Source: Spirodela intermedia
Lineage: Eukaryota; Streptophyta; Magnoliopsida; Alismatales; Araceae
Length of the DNA stretch: 64,000 nt
Direction: 5' to 3'
Assembly: GCA_902729315.2 (NCBI GenBank)
Contig: LR746270.1
Span: 2,846,501 to 2,910,500, forward strand
Position 1 is the first letter of the stretch; the number at the start of each line of letters is the position of its first letter. The notes under the pieces were generated by a model. That model was not told the origin of the DNA, searched no databases, and saw only the letters and a program-made list of their open reading frames with translations. Both the position numbers and the translations under genes were made by a program. This document shows positions 33,089 to 45,310 of this stretch, in pieces.

Positions 33089-34396
33089 ACATACAGGTAC
33101 GTGTTTCCTATTAGCCGCTGAAGACCACAATGGAGATACAGGTACGTGTTTCCTTTGTCTCTATTTTCAGGTCTATCACAAGCCACAACCATGACATCAC
33201 CATGGCGCTCATCTTATACCACCGATGTGGAATGCACTTTGACTATCAGCACAACACGAACAACAAGGCACATCGTAATCCACTCGGGTACATTACTTTC
33301 AATCATTACTCTCCTCATAATCACATCACATATACTATCTATCATGCTCAAATAGTGAGGACATAGAACTATCAGCATATGTTGGCATCGGCCCACTTTT
33401 GAACTATAGGTCTATAGCACATCAGACCTGCCAAACTAGTTGTGAATCGGCAACCTAGCACCTCTCTCAAGATCTTATTAGTACCATCAGCCAGCTTGAA
33501 CCCATGAGAAGGTAAAGATCTATATCCATAGGATTGACCCTCTCTCCTCTCTCTCTCTCTCGATTCTCTATTTCTTTCTCCCTCCCTTTCTCTCTCCAGA
33601 AAAAAAAAAAAAAGAAGAAAAAAGAGACAGCCTACTTCTTTTCCCAGAATCACTAGCCCATCATAGACAATTAGTGGAGGGTGAGGGAAAGGGCCCTAAA
33701 ACCAAAAAACAAAAAAAAAAAAAAAAAGGGCAACCTTTTTCCCTTCCCTTAATCACTAGCCTAATGTACACCAAATAATGGGCATTAGTGGAGGGTAAAA
33801 GAAGAGGCCTTCAAGGAGAGAGAAAGAAGAGAGAGAGAATAAGAGAAAAGAAAAGAGTTAGAACCAGAGACCAAGTCATTCCTCGTGGGGTGAAAGGTCC
33901 CTTACCTACTTAGAGGAAGTACAGCAACTGATGATACTAACAAGATCTTGGCCAGAGGGATTAGGCGCGTGCAACACTAGCAAGGCAAGTTCATATTTAG
34001 GCTTATTGTCATGCTTCAACATAGTTCTATCCTCCTCACTGCCCTAATCACTCTTTTCTCACCACTTTATATCAATTTATTTATCTCTTAGAACTACTTA
34101 CTGCAGCAAACTCTTGTCTTGCAGGAACATTGCATGGCGCACAACATGGAGCTCTCGTCCTACTCCTGTTGAGCAGATCTTCCAACTTTCATGAACTCAA
34201 AGTTCAACCCAATGCAAATCAATCACCTTCCTCAAATATGATGAACGCCTTGGAGTCTATCTCCAGTATCATCACATCCCCTCTTCAAAAGAGGTCTTTC
34301 ATTCTTCATGTCATCCTCGCCCCTTGTGCGAATGAGATCCCACTTATGTAACCTCGGAATGAGGTCAAACTTTTATCACTCAATCAAATTTCTTCT

Positions 34397-34426
<30 letters not shown>
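33089..34426 (+). mobile_element. Poly(A)-tailed retroposon, copy 2 (intron-like segment kept)
   Basis: Same sequence family as 30660-31932. Flanked by the 13-base target duplication aaccagcgctctg (33076-33088 and 34427-34439) and ending in about 28 A residues. Carries an extra segment at 33142-33249 (GTACGT...ATCAG) that copy 1 lacks precisely. The word atacaggtacgtgtttcct occurs twice, at about 33091 and 33136. The two copies are otherwise similar apart from A-run lengths and scattered changes, so both are fairly recent compared with the Copia they sit in. Confidence 0.82.
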
Positions 34427-34430
<4 letters not shown>

Positions 34431-34439
34431 AGCGCTCTG

Positions 34440-34915
34440 GTGGCACCGGCAACGGGCACGCAAGCGCACAGGCGATGAACGCATGGGTGGTGATGTATCG
34501 GCGAGTGGTGTGCGGGTGGTGACGTGTCAGCGAGCGCCGTGTAAGTGGAGATGCACCGGCGACAGTGCACGAGCGGTGACGCGCTTGCAAACGGTGCACG
34601 GGCGGTCACGCGTCGGTGAGCATGGCATGGCGATGATGCATCAGCAAGCGTCGCACGGGCAATGCGGGTTGGCGAGCGTCGCGCAGACGATGATGCGCTG
34701 GAGAACGGTGCACTGGTGATGACGCTCCTGCGAGTGGTACACGGGCGGTCACGTGTCAGCGAGCTTCACTCGGTCAGTGACGCGTTAGCGAGCGGCTGGA
34801 CAAGCGCACGGGAATTAGTCAGCGAGCGGGCAGACAAGCGTGCAAGCAGCAGTCAGCGAGCAGGCAGACAAGTGCGCAGGCGGCAGGCATATGGGCAATG
34901 ACGAGCCGGTGAGAG
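34440..34915 (+). repeat. GC-rich degenerate minisatellite
   Basis: About 475 bases of imperfect repeats built from gcgagc, gtgcacgggcggtcacg and gtcagcgagc(g/a)ggcagacaag(c/t)g, strongly GC-rich within AT-rich elements. Open frames on both strands come from composition. Its 3' end word gcatatgggcaatgacgagc recurs about 88 bases later (34974). Confidence 0.65.
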
Positions 34916-35004
34916 GTAGAATGTTTCATCTGTAACTTTTGTTGTAGAATGAAATTTTTGGTGTGGTTTGCGGCATATGGGCAATGACGAGCCGGTGAGA
35001 GGCC

Positions 35005-35400
35005 CTGGATCTTGGCTCTCACACCATTGATAACCAAGCCACACCATTTCTCGGGAGATTGCTTGTTCCTCTAGTGTCACATCATTTCTGGTCCAAGGTA
35101 GCAATCTCCTTCTTCCTCCAAATCGGATGATCTGGTCCGCTTCTTCACTCAACTTGACACTCAAAGAAGAGGGTGGATCCCTACACTAAGGCTGCCAACA
35201 TAGAGTTTGGACAGAATCAAGGATGCCCTACAATGAGGGAGGAAGAGAGTATAAACAGGGGTCTTGATTTCTCAAAGTGAGAAACCCACGATGTGTGGCC
35301 TCTCCTTAATTTCGGATTTGGGCCTTTCTTGTTGGGCGTTGAACGTGGGTTGGCACCCGGGAAGGCAACCCGATTGGGAGTAGAGGATCCATAGTACCTG
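35005..35400 (-). mobile_element. Possible LTR and primer binding site fragment, minus strand
   Basis: The minus strand at about 35006-35025 reads TGGTGTGAGAGCCAAGATC, close to the plant primer binding site TGGTATCAGAGCC. It follows ...TTATCA, a plausible LTR end. The sequence to the right up to about 35400 would be the 5' LTR. No gag was recognised to the left. Confidence 0.3.
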
Positions 35401-37205
35401 CAGCCACGTCCACATTTAATATCTAATTTATCTAGGTCCTGAAATTCAATAAAACTCTAAAAAAATGTGAGAATATTCTGCTTGATACAAAACAATCAAG
35501 TGGGGTTAGTTCACAAGCCAATAAATACCTGAAATAAGGATTAGATAAATAGTATTTATTTATTTTATTTTAATCATAAATAAGTGATAATTATTATATC
35601 CATGAAAATATAAATAATTCATTAAATCATAAAAATATGTAATTATCATTAAATATTTGGTATCATCAATAAGTGATTATAAATGATTTAATTGGTTAAA
35701 TTAAGATCTATCAATGAGAGAAGAAACATAATTGAATGAAGAATAGTTAGACAAATTTAAATCACACAAATTATCACTAAATAAAGTGAAAATTAAGTTG
35801 AAAGTAGAAAATATAAAGTTTCAGCCTCGCGACAGCAATCATTAAAATTCTATGTGTTTAGGGGGGTTGTCAAATGATGTCTACAACCTCAAAGGCTCTC
35901 TTTAGACAAGGACGACTTAGATATTTACTAGATCTCATTTTAAAGTCTAAAAAATAATGATAGAAGTTAAATTAATTAAAAAATAATAAAATAGAGTTAT
36001 AGTGTTATGTTGGTGATGTGTTGGAATCTTAAGCGTTCAAAAGGATTGTCGTGTAGTGTTCACAACTTCGAAAGCTCTCCTTAGATAAAGATAATGTGAG
36101 TAATCTCTAGATCTTTTTGTAATATCTAAAGATCAATAAAATAGATCGTTGAATTGTCTTCGATGGTCGTCACCCAACAGAGCAGAAAAATGATTACGTT
36201 GCGACTCTCTGACTACTATCACCCGACGAAGATGAGTTAGATGGAGGTGGGACACATCTTAAGGAACTTCATCTTCAGGTCCATACAATAAGAGGAGGCT
36301 CTTCATCGCATCTAGTATACTTTTCGAAGGTGGTGAGTCATTTTTCTAATAAATCATCCTCTTCTCGACAATGGGTTATTCATTGATCAATTAAGGATGA
36401 TTTATTCGATGGATTCATGATCCTTTTATTGTGAATTATTTAGTAATTTTAGTAATGATGTTTTACAAATCGTATTGATAAGATTTTTGTTGATGATTGA
36501 GTAATTATGGAGGCTTATTTCTTCACTATCAATTTGTTAGAAAATTATGATTTTATTAGATAAAAGTATGAGTTTTGACTGTGGTAGGATTCAAACCCTC
36601 ACTAGTTGCTCGCCTACAAGAAGGAGAGTGAAATGAGTACCTAAATATCCTTATAAAGTGACATCATTAGGGTACCTCTTTCTAATAAATAAAGAGTATT
36701 TGAGACATGAAAATTATAAAATCATTTGGGGAAGGTGTGAGGGGGGTTTAGTCTCACATTACTTATATGTTGAATTTTGAGATGAATATATAGTAATACA
36801 AGATTTGAGAATCAATGAGTCTCTTTCTCGCATGTGTAAGACCACTCCTTGCCCCACGCTCGGTTGGCCACTAGTGACGTGAAAGAAGAGTGACGCACAT
36901 GTGCCCCCATCAATTCATAGTCATTTGAGCTCCTACTCGTGGCTCTATCCCAACTACGCTTCTAACTTGCTTGCAGGCCTAGCTAGCTGCTCCCCCCTTT
37001 TCTATCTTTTTATTTTATTTTCTTTTTCTTTATTTATCTCAAAAGTAGGATTATAAAATCACATAATTAGCCAAAAAATCACATTAACTAACTGAAAACT
37101 ATTTTTTATATTTTAACACAAATATAATCTATTTATCATGCATTAAGGCTAAACTTATATTATTTATTAATTATTAAGTCATGATAATGAAGACTTATCA
37201 TCTTC

Positions 37206-39990
37206 TTAAAAGGTGATTAATTGGCTAAAAAAGGAAAAATGGATGCATGTAATGTCTAAGAAGTAAATATCATTGAACAAGAACCACATGGAAGACAGTT
37301 AATTTACTTATAAGGAAGCTACTCATTGACTACAAGTGGGTTTTGCAAGAAGAAGGCTATGGTGGTTGATTGTGATTAGCCATAATATAAAGCAAGACTC
37401 ATTGCAAACGGTTTTGCATAGGAGTAAGGAATTGACTATAAATAAATATTTTCTTTCACTTGTTCTGAAACATACATCCATTTAGCTAATATTAATTATT
37501 TTTGCACAAGAACATATGGAGTTTGAGTAACTAGATATGAAGATAATATTTCTCCATGAGGATTCGAAGGAGATAATTTACATATGATAGCTTGCGACTT
37601 TTGTTGTGTAAGGGTTAAACATCATGTCTATTAGTTAAGAAAGTCGCTTTATGAGTTGAAATAGTCATTGAAATAGTGGTATGATGTGACTTAGTCATTG
37701 TATAGTAAATCACATAAATTAAAAATTTATAAAACTAGAAAAGATAATTTTTTAGATATTTAAAAGTATTTCTAAACAAATATATCAATTATAATTCAAT
37801 AAAACTTTCAAAAATAGCAACAATGTTTTAGGTCAATCATAGGGATATAATTTAATATCTGGTAATTATTCAGAATTTTTCTCAAAGAATACTATTTTCT
37901 ATGAATTGTATACTAGGAAATGAAAAGAAAATATAATTAAAATTCACAAAAAGGGGAAATAAGGGTGTAGATGTCAAGATGACGTCATTGCCCAGCAAAC
38001 ATGAATCAAGCAGAAATAGAGTTCTACTTGATGATTTTTACGTACATGATTATAGATTATTTAATTGATCAAATTAAGGTTTGTAAAAGTCGAAAGAATT
38101 GTAATTGAATGAAGTATAGGTTGGTAAATTTAAAAGTAACAAATTAACACTAAATGAAGTAGAAATTAAGTTAAAAGTAAGAAAATAGAGTTCCGACATT
38201 GTGGTAGCGATGCATTGATAATACACTAGAATTCTAAATATTCAGGAGGATCATCATGTAGTGTCTATGACCTCGAAGGTTCTCCTTAGACAAAGATGAT
38301 GTGGGCAATCTCTAGATCTCCTTGTGAAGTCTAAAGATTAATAGAATAGGTCATCGAATCATCTCCAACGGTTGTCACCCGGCAGAGTAGAAAAATGGTG
38401 ACTTTGCAGCTCTCCAGTAGTTGTTACCTGATGGATAAAAGCTAGATGGAGGTAGGGCACATGTTAGAGAACTTCATCCTCAAGTACACACAATAAGAGG
38501 AGGCTCTTCATCGCATCTGGTACACTCTCAAGAGGTGGTGACTCGTCTCTTGTTAGATCGTCCTCTTTCCGATGACGGCTTCTTCATCGATCAATTGGAA
38601 ATACTTTACTCGATAGATTCGCGATCCTTTTATCATGAATCGTTCAACAACTTTAGTAACAATGCTCTGTGAATTGTATTGATGAGATTTTCGCCGATGA
38701 TTCAGTAATTCTGGTTGCTTAATTCTTCATTTGCGATATGTAGGAAAGTCACGATATGTAAGAAAGTCACGATAATTAGATAAAAAATATGAGTTTTGGC
38801 TTTGAGAGAATTCAAACCCATATAAGTTGCCCACCCTTCTTGGGGAAGGTGTGAAATGAGTTTAGTCCCACATCACTTATGCGGCAAGGTGTCTAGTGAA
38901 TATATAATAATATTATATTTTTGATCAAGTCCATTTCTCTCATGTGTACGACCACTCCTTGACCCACTTGCGGGCCCAGTTGGCCGGCAGGTCCTCCTTA
39001 TTTTGTCTTATTTTTATTTTAATTTCTTTTTCTTTGTTTATCTCAAAAGTAAGATTATAAAAATCATATAAATTTTTATAAAATCACATAATTACCCAAA
39101 AATTCATGTTAATCAATTAAAAATCACTTTTCACACTTTAACACAAATATAAGTCTATTTATCATGAGTTAAGGCTAAAACTATATTATTTAATAATTAT
39201 TAACTCATGATAATGAAGACTTATCATGGTACAAGAAATTTGACTTATATGATGTAGATTAGCTATATCAAATGCGAGTTTAATTATTGTATATATATGT
39301 GAACTCACGATGATAATTTTTAAATTATTTTGATGCTCTATATTGATGATATGTTTATTGCTATGAAAAACTTACATGAGATTATAAGGTTAAAGATATT
39401 ATTTAATAAGAAATTTTATGTGAAGGATTTTGATGTGACAAAAAAGATCCTTGATATGAAGATCTATATAAATCAAGAGAGAGGTTAACTATAGTTAGAG
39501 GAGTTATCTTTTGAAGTTGATAGATCTATTTAGTATGGGTAATGTTAAAGTGGTTGATACTCTTTTGATAAATTATTTCATTCTATCTATCTCTCAATGT
39601 TGGACATCTAAAGAAGAGATTATTGATATGAAATAAATTCTCTATACTAGTTCACTTGGCTTTCTCATGTATCCTATGGTCTATACAAAGTTGGATATTG
39701 TTCATACAATTAGGCTTGTGAGCATATTTATGAACAATTTGAGGAAAAAACATTGGAACATAGTAAAGTGGATTCTTCAATATTTGAAAAGTTCATTTGA
39801 TTTGGAAATTCTATTTTGATAGAGAAAGTTTTTTTATTATGATTAATTTTCTTGATTTAGATTATTGAAGACCTACAATAAGCTATGTCTTCATTGTGTC
39901 TAGTAGACTATGAGTTGAAAGTTTATACTTTACTTCAATATCACATTATTTATGATTAAGGTAGAGTACATGAAATTAAGAAAATGATTA
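37206..39990 (+). pseudogene. Copia reverse transcriptase remnant, split by a solo LTR
   Basis: From about 37335 on: decayed YKWVLQ, then LDMKIIFLHED and EIIYI near 37535-37590. The frame is cut by the LTR 37682-39226, and directly after it WYKKFDLYDV continues. The catalytic YIDD is still present at 39339-39350. RNase H-like sequence follows but fades at about 39990 before the usual end of pol, and unrelated sequence follows, so this Copia is 3'-truncated. Confidence 0.8.
37682..39226 (+). mobile_element. Solo LTR, copy 2 (1545 bp)
   Basis: Begins TGATGTGACTTAG and ends GACTTATCA (TG...CA), with 5-base target duplication tggta at 37677-37681 and 39227-39231. It splits the Copia codons for the conserved RQWYKKF segment, which proves the insertion. 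Collinear with the other three LTR copies. Confidence 0.88.
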
Positions 39991-40207
39991 GAGCACTGCC
40001 ATCATAGAAGAATCTAGGCCATCCACCAAGAGAGTTAGTTATTAATCATAATCATTAGTTAGAGGGGCCTAATTCTCGAGAGGATTAAGGCTTCTCATTC
40101 CCTATCTTAGAGGATATTCTTTGGCTCTCTTTATCTAGTAGTGGCTAGCAAAAGAAAATAAGAGAGAAATCAAGGCTTGGTCAACAACATTTTGGTGTCC
40201 AAGATCA
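39991..40207. other. Short unassigned stretch between Copia end and LTR
   Basis: Not Copia pol. Contains ttggtgtccaagatca just before the LTR, loosely like a primer binding site. Origin unclear. Confidence 0.3.
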
Positions 40208-41949
40208 TTAACGTGACTTAGTAGTTGTATAATAAATCACGTAAATTTAAAATTTATAACATCAGAAACTACGAATTTTTAGATATTTAGAAGTATTTCT
40301 GAATAAATATATTAATTATAATTCAATAAAACTTTGAAAAATAGCAGTAATTTTCTAGGTCAAACATAGGGATGTAATATAATATTAGATAATTATTTAG
40401 AATTTTTTTCTAAGAATACTATTTTTTATAAATTTTATACTAAGAAATAAAAAGAAAAATATTTAAAATTTACGAAAAAGGAAAATAAAGGTGCAGACGT
40501 CAAGATGATGTCAACGCCTAACAAACACGAATTGGGCGAAAATAGAGTTCTACCTAACGATTCTTATGTAAGTAATTACAGATGATTTAATTGATTAAAT
40601 TAAGATATATAAAAGTTGAAAGAATCGTAATTAAATGAAGTATATCTTGGTAAGTTTAAATCACACAAATTATCACTAAATGAAGCAAAAATTAAGTTGA
40701 AAGCAAGAAAACAGAGTTTCAACATCACACGATGATGCATTGATAATGCATCGAGATCGTGAGCATTCGGGAGGATTGTCATCTAGTGTCCACAGCCTCG
40801 AAGGCTCTCCTTGGACAAAGATGATGTGGGCAATCTCTAGATCTCCTTGTAAAATATAAAGATCAATAAAATAGGTCATCAAATTATCTTTGGCAGTTGT
40901 CACCTAGCGGAGCAGAAAAATGGTAACTTTGTGGCTCTTTGGCGGTTGTCACTCGACAGATAAGAGCTAGATGGAGGTGGGGTGTAAGTTAGGGAGCTTC
41001 ATCCTCAGGTCCACACAATAAGAGAAGGCTCTTCATCGCATCCCATGTACTCTCAGAAGGTGGCGACTCATCTCTTGGCAGATTGTCCTCTTCTCAATGA
41101 CAGCTTGTTCATCGATCAATTAGAGATACTTTACTCGATGGATTTGCAATCATTTTATTGCAAATCATTCAACAATTTTTGTAACAATACTCTGCATATT
41201 GACGAGATTTTTGCTGATGATTCAACAATTCTGGCGGCTTAATCCTTCACCGGCAATCTATAGGAAAGTCGCGATAATTAGATAAAAAATATGAGTTTTG
41301 GCTCTAGGAGTATTCAAATCTGTGATGGTTGCCTGCCTACATGAGAGAGATTGACATAAATACTATAATGCCTTTATCTAATGACATCATCATGGTATAT
41401 CTTTATTATAAATAAGGGGTAGTTTAGGTATTAAAATCATTAAATCCTTTTTGAGGAAGGTGTGACATGAGTTTAGTCCCACATTGCTTATGCGTCGAAG
41501 TTTCAAGTGAATATATAGTAATATTACATTTGCAAAAGTCCATTTCTTACGTGTGCACGACCACTCCTTGCCTCACAGCTGATTGGCTACTAGTGACGTG
41601 GAAGGGGAGTGACATACATGTGCCCCTATCAATCCTAGCCACTCGAGCCCCTACTAGCAACTATTCCCCGACTATGCTTCCAACCCACTTGCGGGCCCAA
41701 TTGGTCGGCAGGTGCCCCCTCCATTTTGTTTTATTTTTATTTTTATTTCTTTTTCTTTATTTATCTCAAAAGTAAGATTATAAAAATTATAGAAATTTGT
41801 ATAAATTCAAATAATTACCCAAAAATTCATGTTAATCAATTGAAAACTACTTTTCACACTTTAACACAAATATAAATCTATTTATTATGAGTTAAGGCTA
41901 AAACTATATTATTTACTAATTATTAACTCGTGATAATGAAGACTTATTA
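40208..41949 (+). mobile_element. Solo LTR, copy 3, without target duplication
   Basis: Collinear with 37682-39226 from (a)cgtgacttagtagttg to gaagacttatta. The expected 5-base flanking duplication is missing (gatca on the left, ggact on the right). The left flank is not Copia while the right flank is Copia integrase/RT linker, so this LTR probably marks a recombination junction. Confidence 0.7.
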
Positions 41950-43795
41950 GGACTTAAAAGTAAAGAAGATTGTTTCAATAAGGATGTGATTTTTTATGAC
42001 AATCACATGTTGAAGTCCTTATCTCAGGGGTAGATGATTTAGAAATCTAATGATACTTATATTGTGGACATAATGTGTGTAGAGGTGGATATAGTGAAGT
42101 GTTCACTTGATTTAGTTAGAGGTAGAGATCAAGTTGAACACTCATTAGATGTTTCTCTATTAGACAAGACATGTATGAGATGAGGTCTTCTGCTTATCTA
42201 GATGACTATATTACTTTCTCTTTATTTGTAATTGATGATGAGTCAAGGTCTTATTAGGAGGTGATTAGTTGTCCTAAAAATAAAAATTAGATGTAGGTGA
42301 CATCTAAGGAGCAAACATTTGTAGACAAGAACTACAAATGAAACTCAATTAATCTACCTATAGGAAAGTTACCCATTGGCTACAGGTAGGTTTACAAAAA
42401 GGCTCTAGTAACTGATTATGATTAGTCACAATACAAAGTAAGATTCATTGTACAAGGTTTTGCATAGAAGTAGGGAATCAATTATAATGAGATCTTTTTT
42501 TTTGTTGTGAAACACACATTTATTTGGCGAGTATTAGTTATTGTTGTATATGAAGATATGGAGTTGAAGTAATTAGATGTGAAGACGGTGTTTCTTTATA
42601 GGAATTTAGAGAAGATTATTTACATATAATAACTTGAAGGCTTTGTTGTGTAGAGGTTGAAGCATCTTATCTATTGGTTGAGAAAGTCATTTTATGGGTT
42701 GAAATAGTCACTGAGATAGTGATATAAAAAATTTAACTCTTATATGATGTAGATTGACTATATGAGGTATGAGTTTGTTTATCGTGCTTATAAGAAGAAC
42801 TGTGATGATGATTTCAAAATTATTTTGATGTTTATATTTGATAATATACTTATTATTGTGAAAAATGTACATGAGATTGTAAGGTTGAAGATATTATGGA
42901 GTAGTAAATTTACATGAAGTATTTTGATGTGACAAAGAAGATCTTGAGTATAGAGATTTATAAAGATTAAGAGAGAGGTCAACTATGATTTATTTAAAAG
43001 AATTATTTTTTGAAGGTGATGTATTAATTTGGCATAGGTAATGTTAAAATAGTTGATATTCCTCTAATAAATCATTTCAAGTTATCTATCTCTTAGTGTC
43101 GATAGTTGAGGCTGAGATTGTTGAGATGAAGTAAATTCTCTAAACTAGTTCACTCGACTTTCTCATATATGTCATGGTATGTACAAGGCTAGATATTACT
43201 CATATAGTTAGGCATATGATCAAATTTATGAGCAATATGAGGAATAAGCATTGGAGCATAGTAAAGTAGATTCTTTGATATTTGAAGGGTTCATTTGATT
43301 TGAAAATTTTCTTTAACAGAGAAAACTCTTTTTTTATCATTGATTTTGTTCGTGTAGAGTTTGCTAGAAATTTAAATCATCAAATATCTACAACAAACTA
43401 TGTCTTCATTGTGACTAGTGGATATGTGAGTTGGAAGTCTATACTTCAATCTAATGTCGTATTGTTTATGATTGAGGCATAGTATATGGTGGCTATTGAG
43501 TAGCCAATGAGGCTTTATAGTTAAAGGAGTTGTTGAGTAAACTTGAGATCTTGTGACAATAAAAAATTAAGTCTGCTATGCACAATTGAAGCACATTAAT
43601 GTGCAATATCACAATATTAGTGAGTTGCTAAACTCTAAAGATCTCTCTAGAGAAGGTTCACAGAGAGGAGAAGGTCGCAAATGTGTTGACGAAGGTCGTC
43701 ATGGTGGAGAAATTCAGATTGTCTAGATTTGATTCATATTGTAGGTATATTAGACCAGAAAGAGAACTTGCAATATAGACAAATGCCAACTTTGA
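41950..43795 (+). pseudogene. Second Copia pol remnant, 5'-truncated
   Basis: Parallels 32200-32494 and 37206-39990 of the first Copia but without the LTR insertions: integrase/RT linker (about 42000-42280), RT (about 42380-43000), then RNase H through to the end of pol near 43740. The catalytic motif is FDN-like at about 42835 in place of YVDD. It starts abruptly at the LTR end, so gag, protease and integrase core are missing. Its own 3' LTR follows. Confidence 0.78.
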
Positions 43796-43799
43796 GTGT

Positions 43800-44345
43800 A
43801 GCAGGGATGGTTGCTTAAGTAGAGTTTGTTGGTCAGTGTCACCCACCCTACTAACCCATGCAAGGGAAAGGATGACACAGATAATTTCCTTAATTGCTTG
43901 CTGGTGGGTGTCACCCACCCTACTGACCCACGTAGTTGGAAAGGGCGATGCAAGTGATTTCCCTAACCATCTATAGTAATAGGAGTGATGCAGGCTATTA
44001 GAGAAATCACCATATGTGAACATGTCTTATTTTTTTAGAGCCCAATAATTTTTTTTTGATGTATTCATAATCCATTAGATTAATAGCAAAGTATTCTTCT
44101 TCTACTACTTTTTCCTCTCCTTATTTCTATTTCTTGGCCTATTGTTGAATCTCTTGAGACTAAAGGGGCCTTCTTGAGGGCTCTCTTATGAAAGATGATG
44201 CCATAGACAGGTATAGGTGGTGGACACCATCTCTTGGATATTTTATTCCTATTATTAGTGTTCTTTTGATATCCCCTACATATATATAAGTTCAGACTTA
44301 CTTCTGCATGTGTGTAGCTCTCTTACAACATCTCAGGAGAATTCT
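43800..44345 (+). mobile_element. Copia LTR, 3' copy (edges approximate)
   Basis: Collinear with 27200-27760, including two ggtg(g/t)gtgtcaccc...ctgaccc repeats, and tatatataagtt near the end. The two LTRs are strongly diverged, so the Copia insertions are old, or the LTRs belong to two different elements. Confidence 0.65.
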
Positions 44346-45300
44346 GGACCATTACAGTGATTTTTGCCAATATTTGAATCTTTGGCATTATTTGAGTTAT
44401 CTTTGCCACGAATTTTACAGTTTTGAAGCCTATCACACTATAAGTCGACTGTGACTACGAGGCAGAAAAAGGTGTAATGAGATCAAGTTGTTGGGATTTC
44501 TTGCCTTCTTTAGCATTTCTAGACTGTTGAGAAATGGACAAGCAAAGATGTTGGAGATCAAGGTTTCATGTTGTGAATCAGAGGAATTGTGCCACTGGAA
44601 TCGTCTGATGATTTGATATCAATGCCAATGTGGTAACACTGGCTCTATTGACCCTTGAAGTTCTTCCAATAAAGGTATATCCATATGAATTTAATCTTGA
44701 GGCGAGTGAGGTTCATATCATAGTTTCAAAATCCTCATTTAAGGTGGAATCAGAGCCTCGTCCGTATTTTGGCTCAGGTACAAGAAACAGTCAGTTAAAG
44801 AACCATATGCCCTGTAACAGGGCTAAAAATCCCAGTCAGGTTCGTATCTTACCCCATATGAATGATAATGTGATCGATTCCAAACAAGAACTCAGATTGG
44901 TGTATTCCGGTGAAATGTGACCTTTAATTACGGTTTATCTCATTCGGCTAAATGCCTTGCAAAACTTATACATATTCTATTCAGTAAATAACGAGTGTCT
45001 ACCTTCAAGCACCACTTGCCGAGTTTCATATTATACACTTTTCCTCATTCTCCCGCCATGTTTACTCGTCATACTTATTGGTACGGTGTAAAAGGATTAG
45101 AGCTCTGAATGATGTCCACAAGTTCTACACCCGAAACTATACAATCTAACAAGCAAAAATAATGCTCTACACGGCTGACTCGTCACGTGCTCAACCCCAC
45201 AGGACCGCGTAAAGTAGTGTCAATCATGATTTTATTCTTTGTATGTAACAACATAACTTCGCAAGTGACCACCCATTTATCAGATACAGCGGCGAGAAGA
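44346..45300. other. Intergenic stretch 3' of cystatin 45311-45682
   Basis: No gene recognised. Minus-strand AATAAA (tttatt, 45231-45236) lies about 75 bases past the cystatin stop. Confidence 0.45.
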
Positions 45301-45310
45301 ACCTAGCCGA

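Larger units (their letters stand above)
32500..37200 (+). mobile_element. Solo LTR of a 1.5-1.7 kb family, interrupted (copy 1)
   Basis: Starts TGACTTAGTCG and ends AATGAAGACTTATCA, flanked by a perfect 5-base target duplication tcttc (32495-32499 and 37201-37205). The LTR parts are 32500-32865 and about 35675-37200; the 2.8 kb between them is a later insert. Inserted into Copia pol. The second Copia copy at about 42230-42265 shows the uninterrupted site. No internal retroelement domain lies next to it, so it is a solo LTR; its superfamily is not determinable from the LTR alone. Confidence 0.75.

Noticed and set aside
34376-34901. Overlapping frames in the minisatellite and A-tail
   Set aside because: Compositional, including Phe runs from the poly(A) tail.
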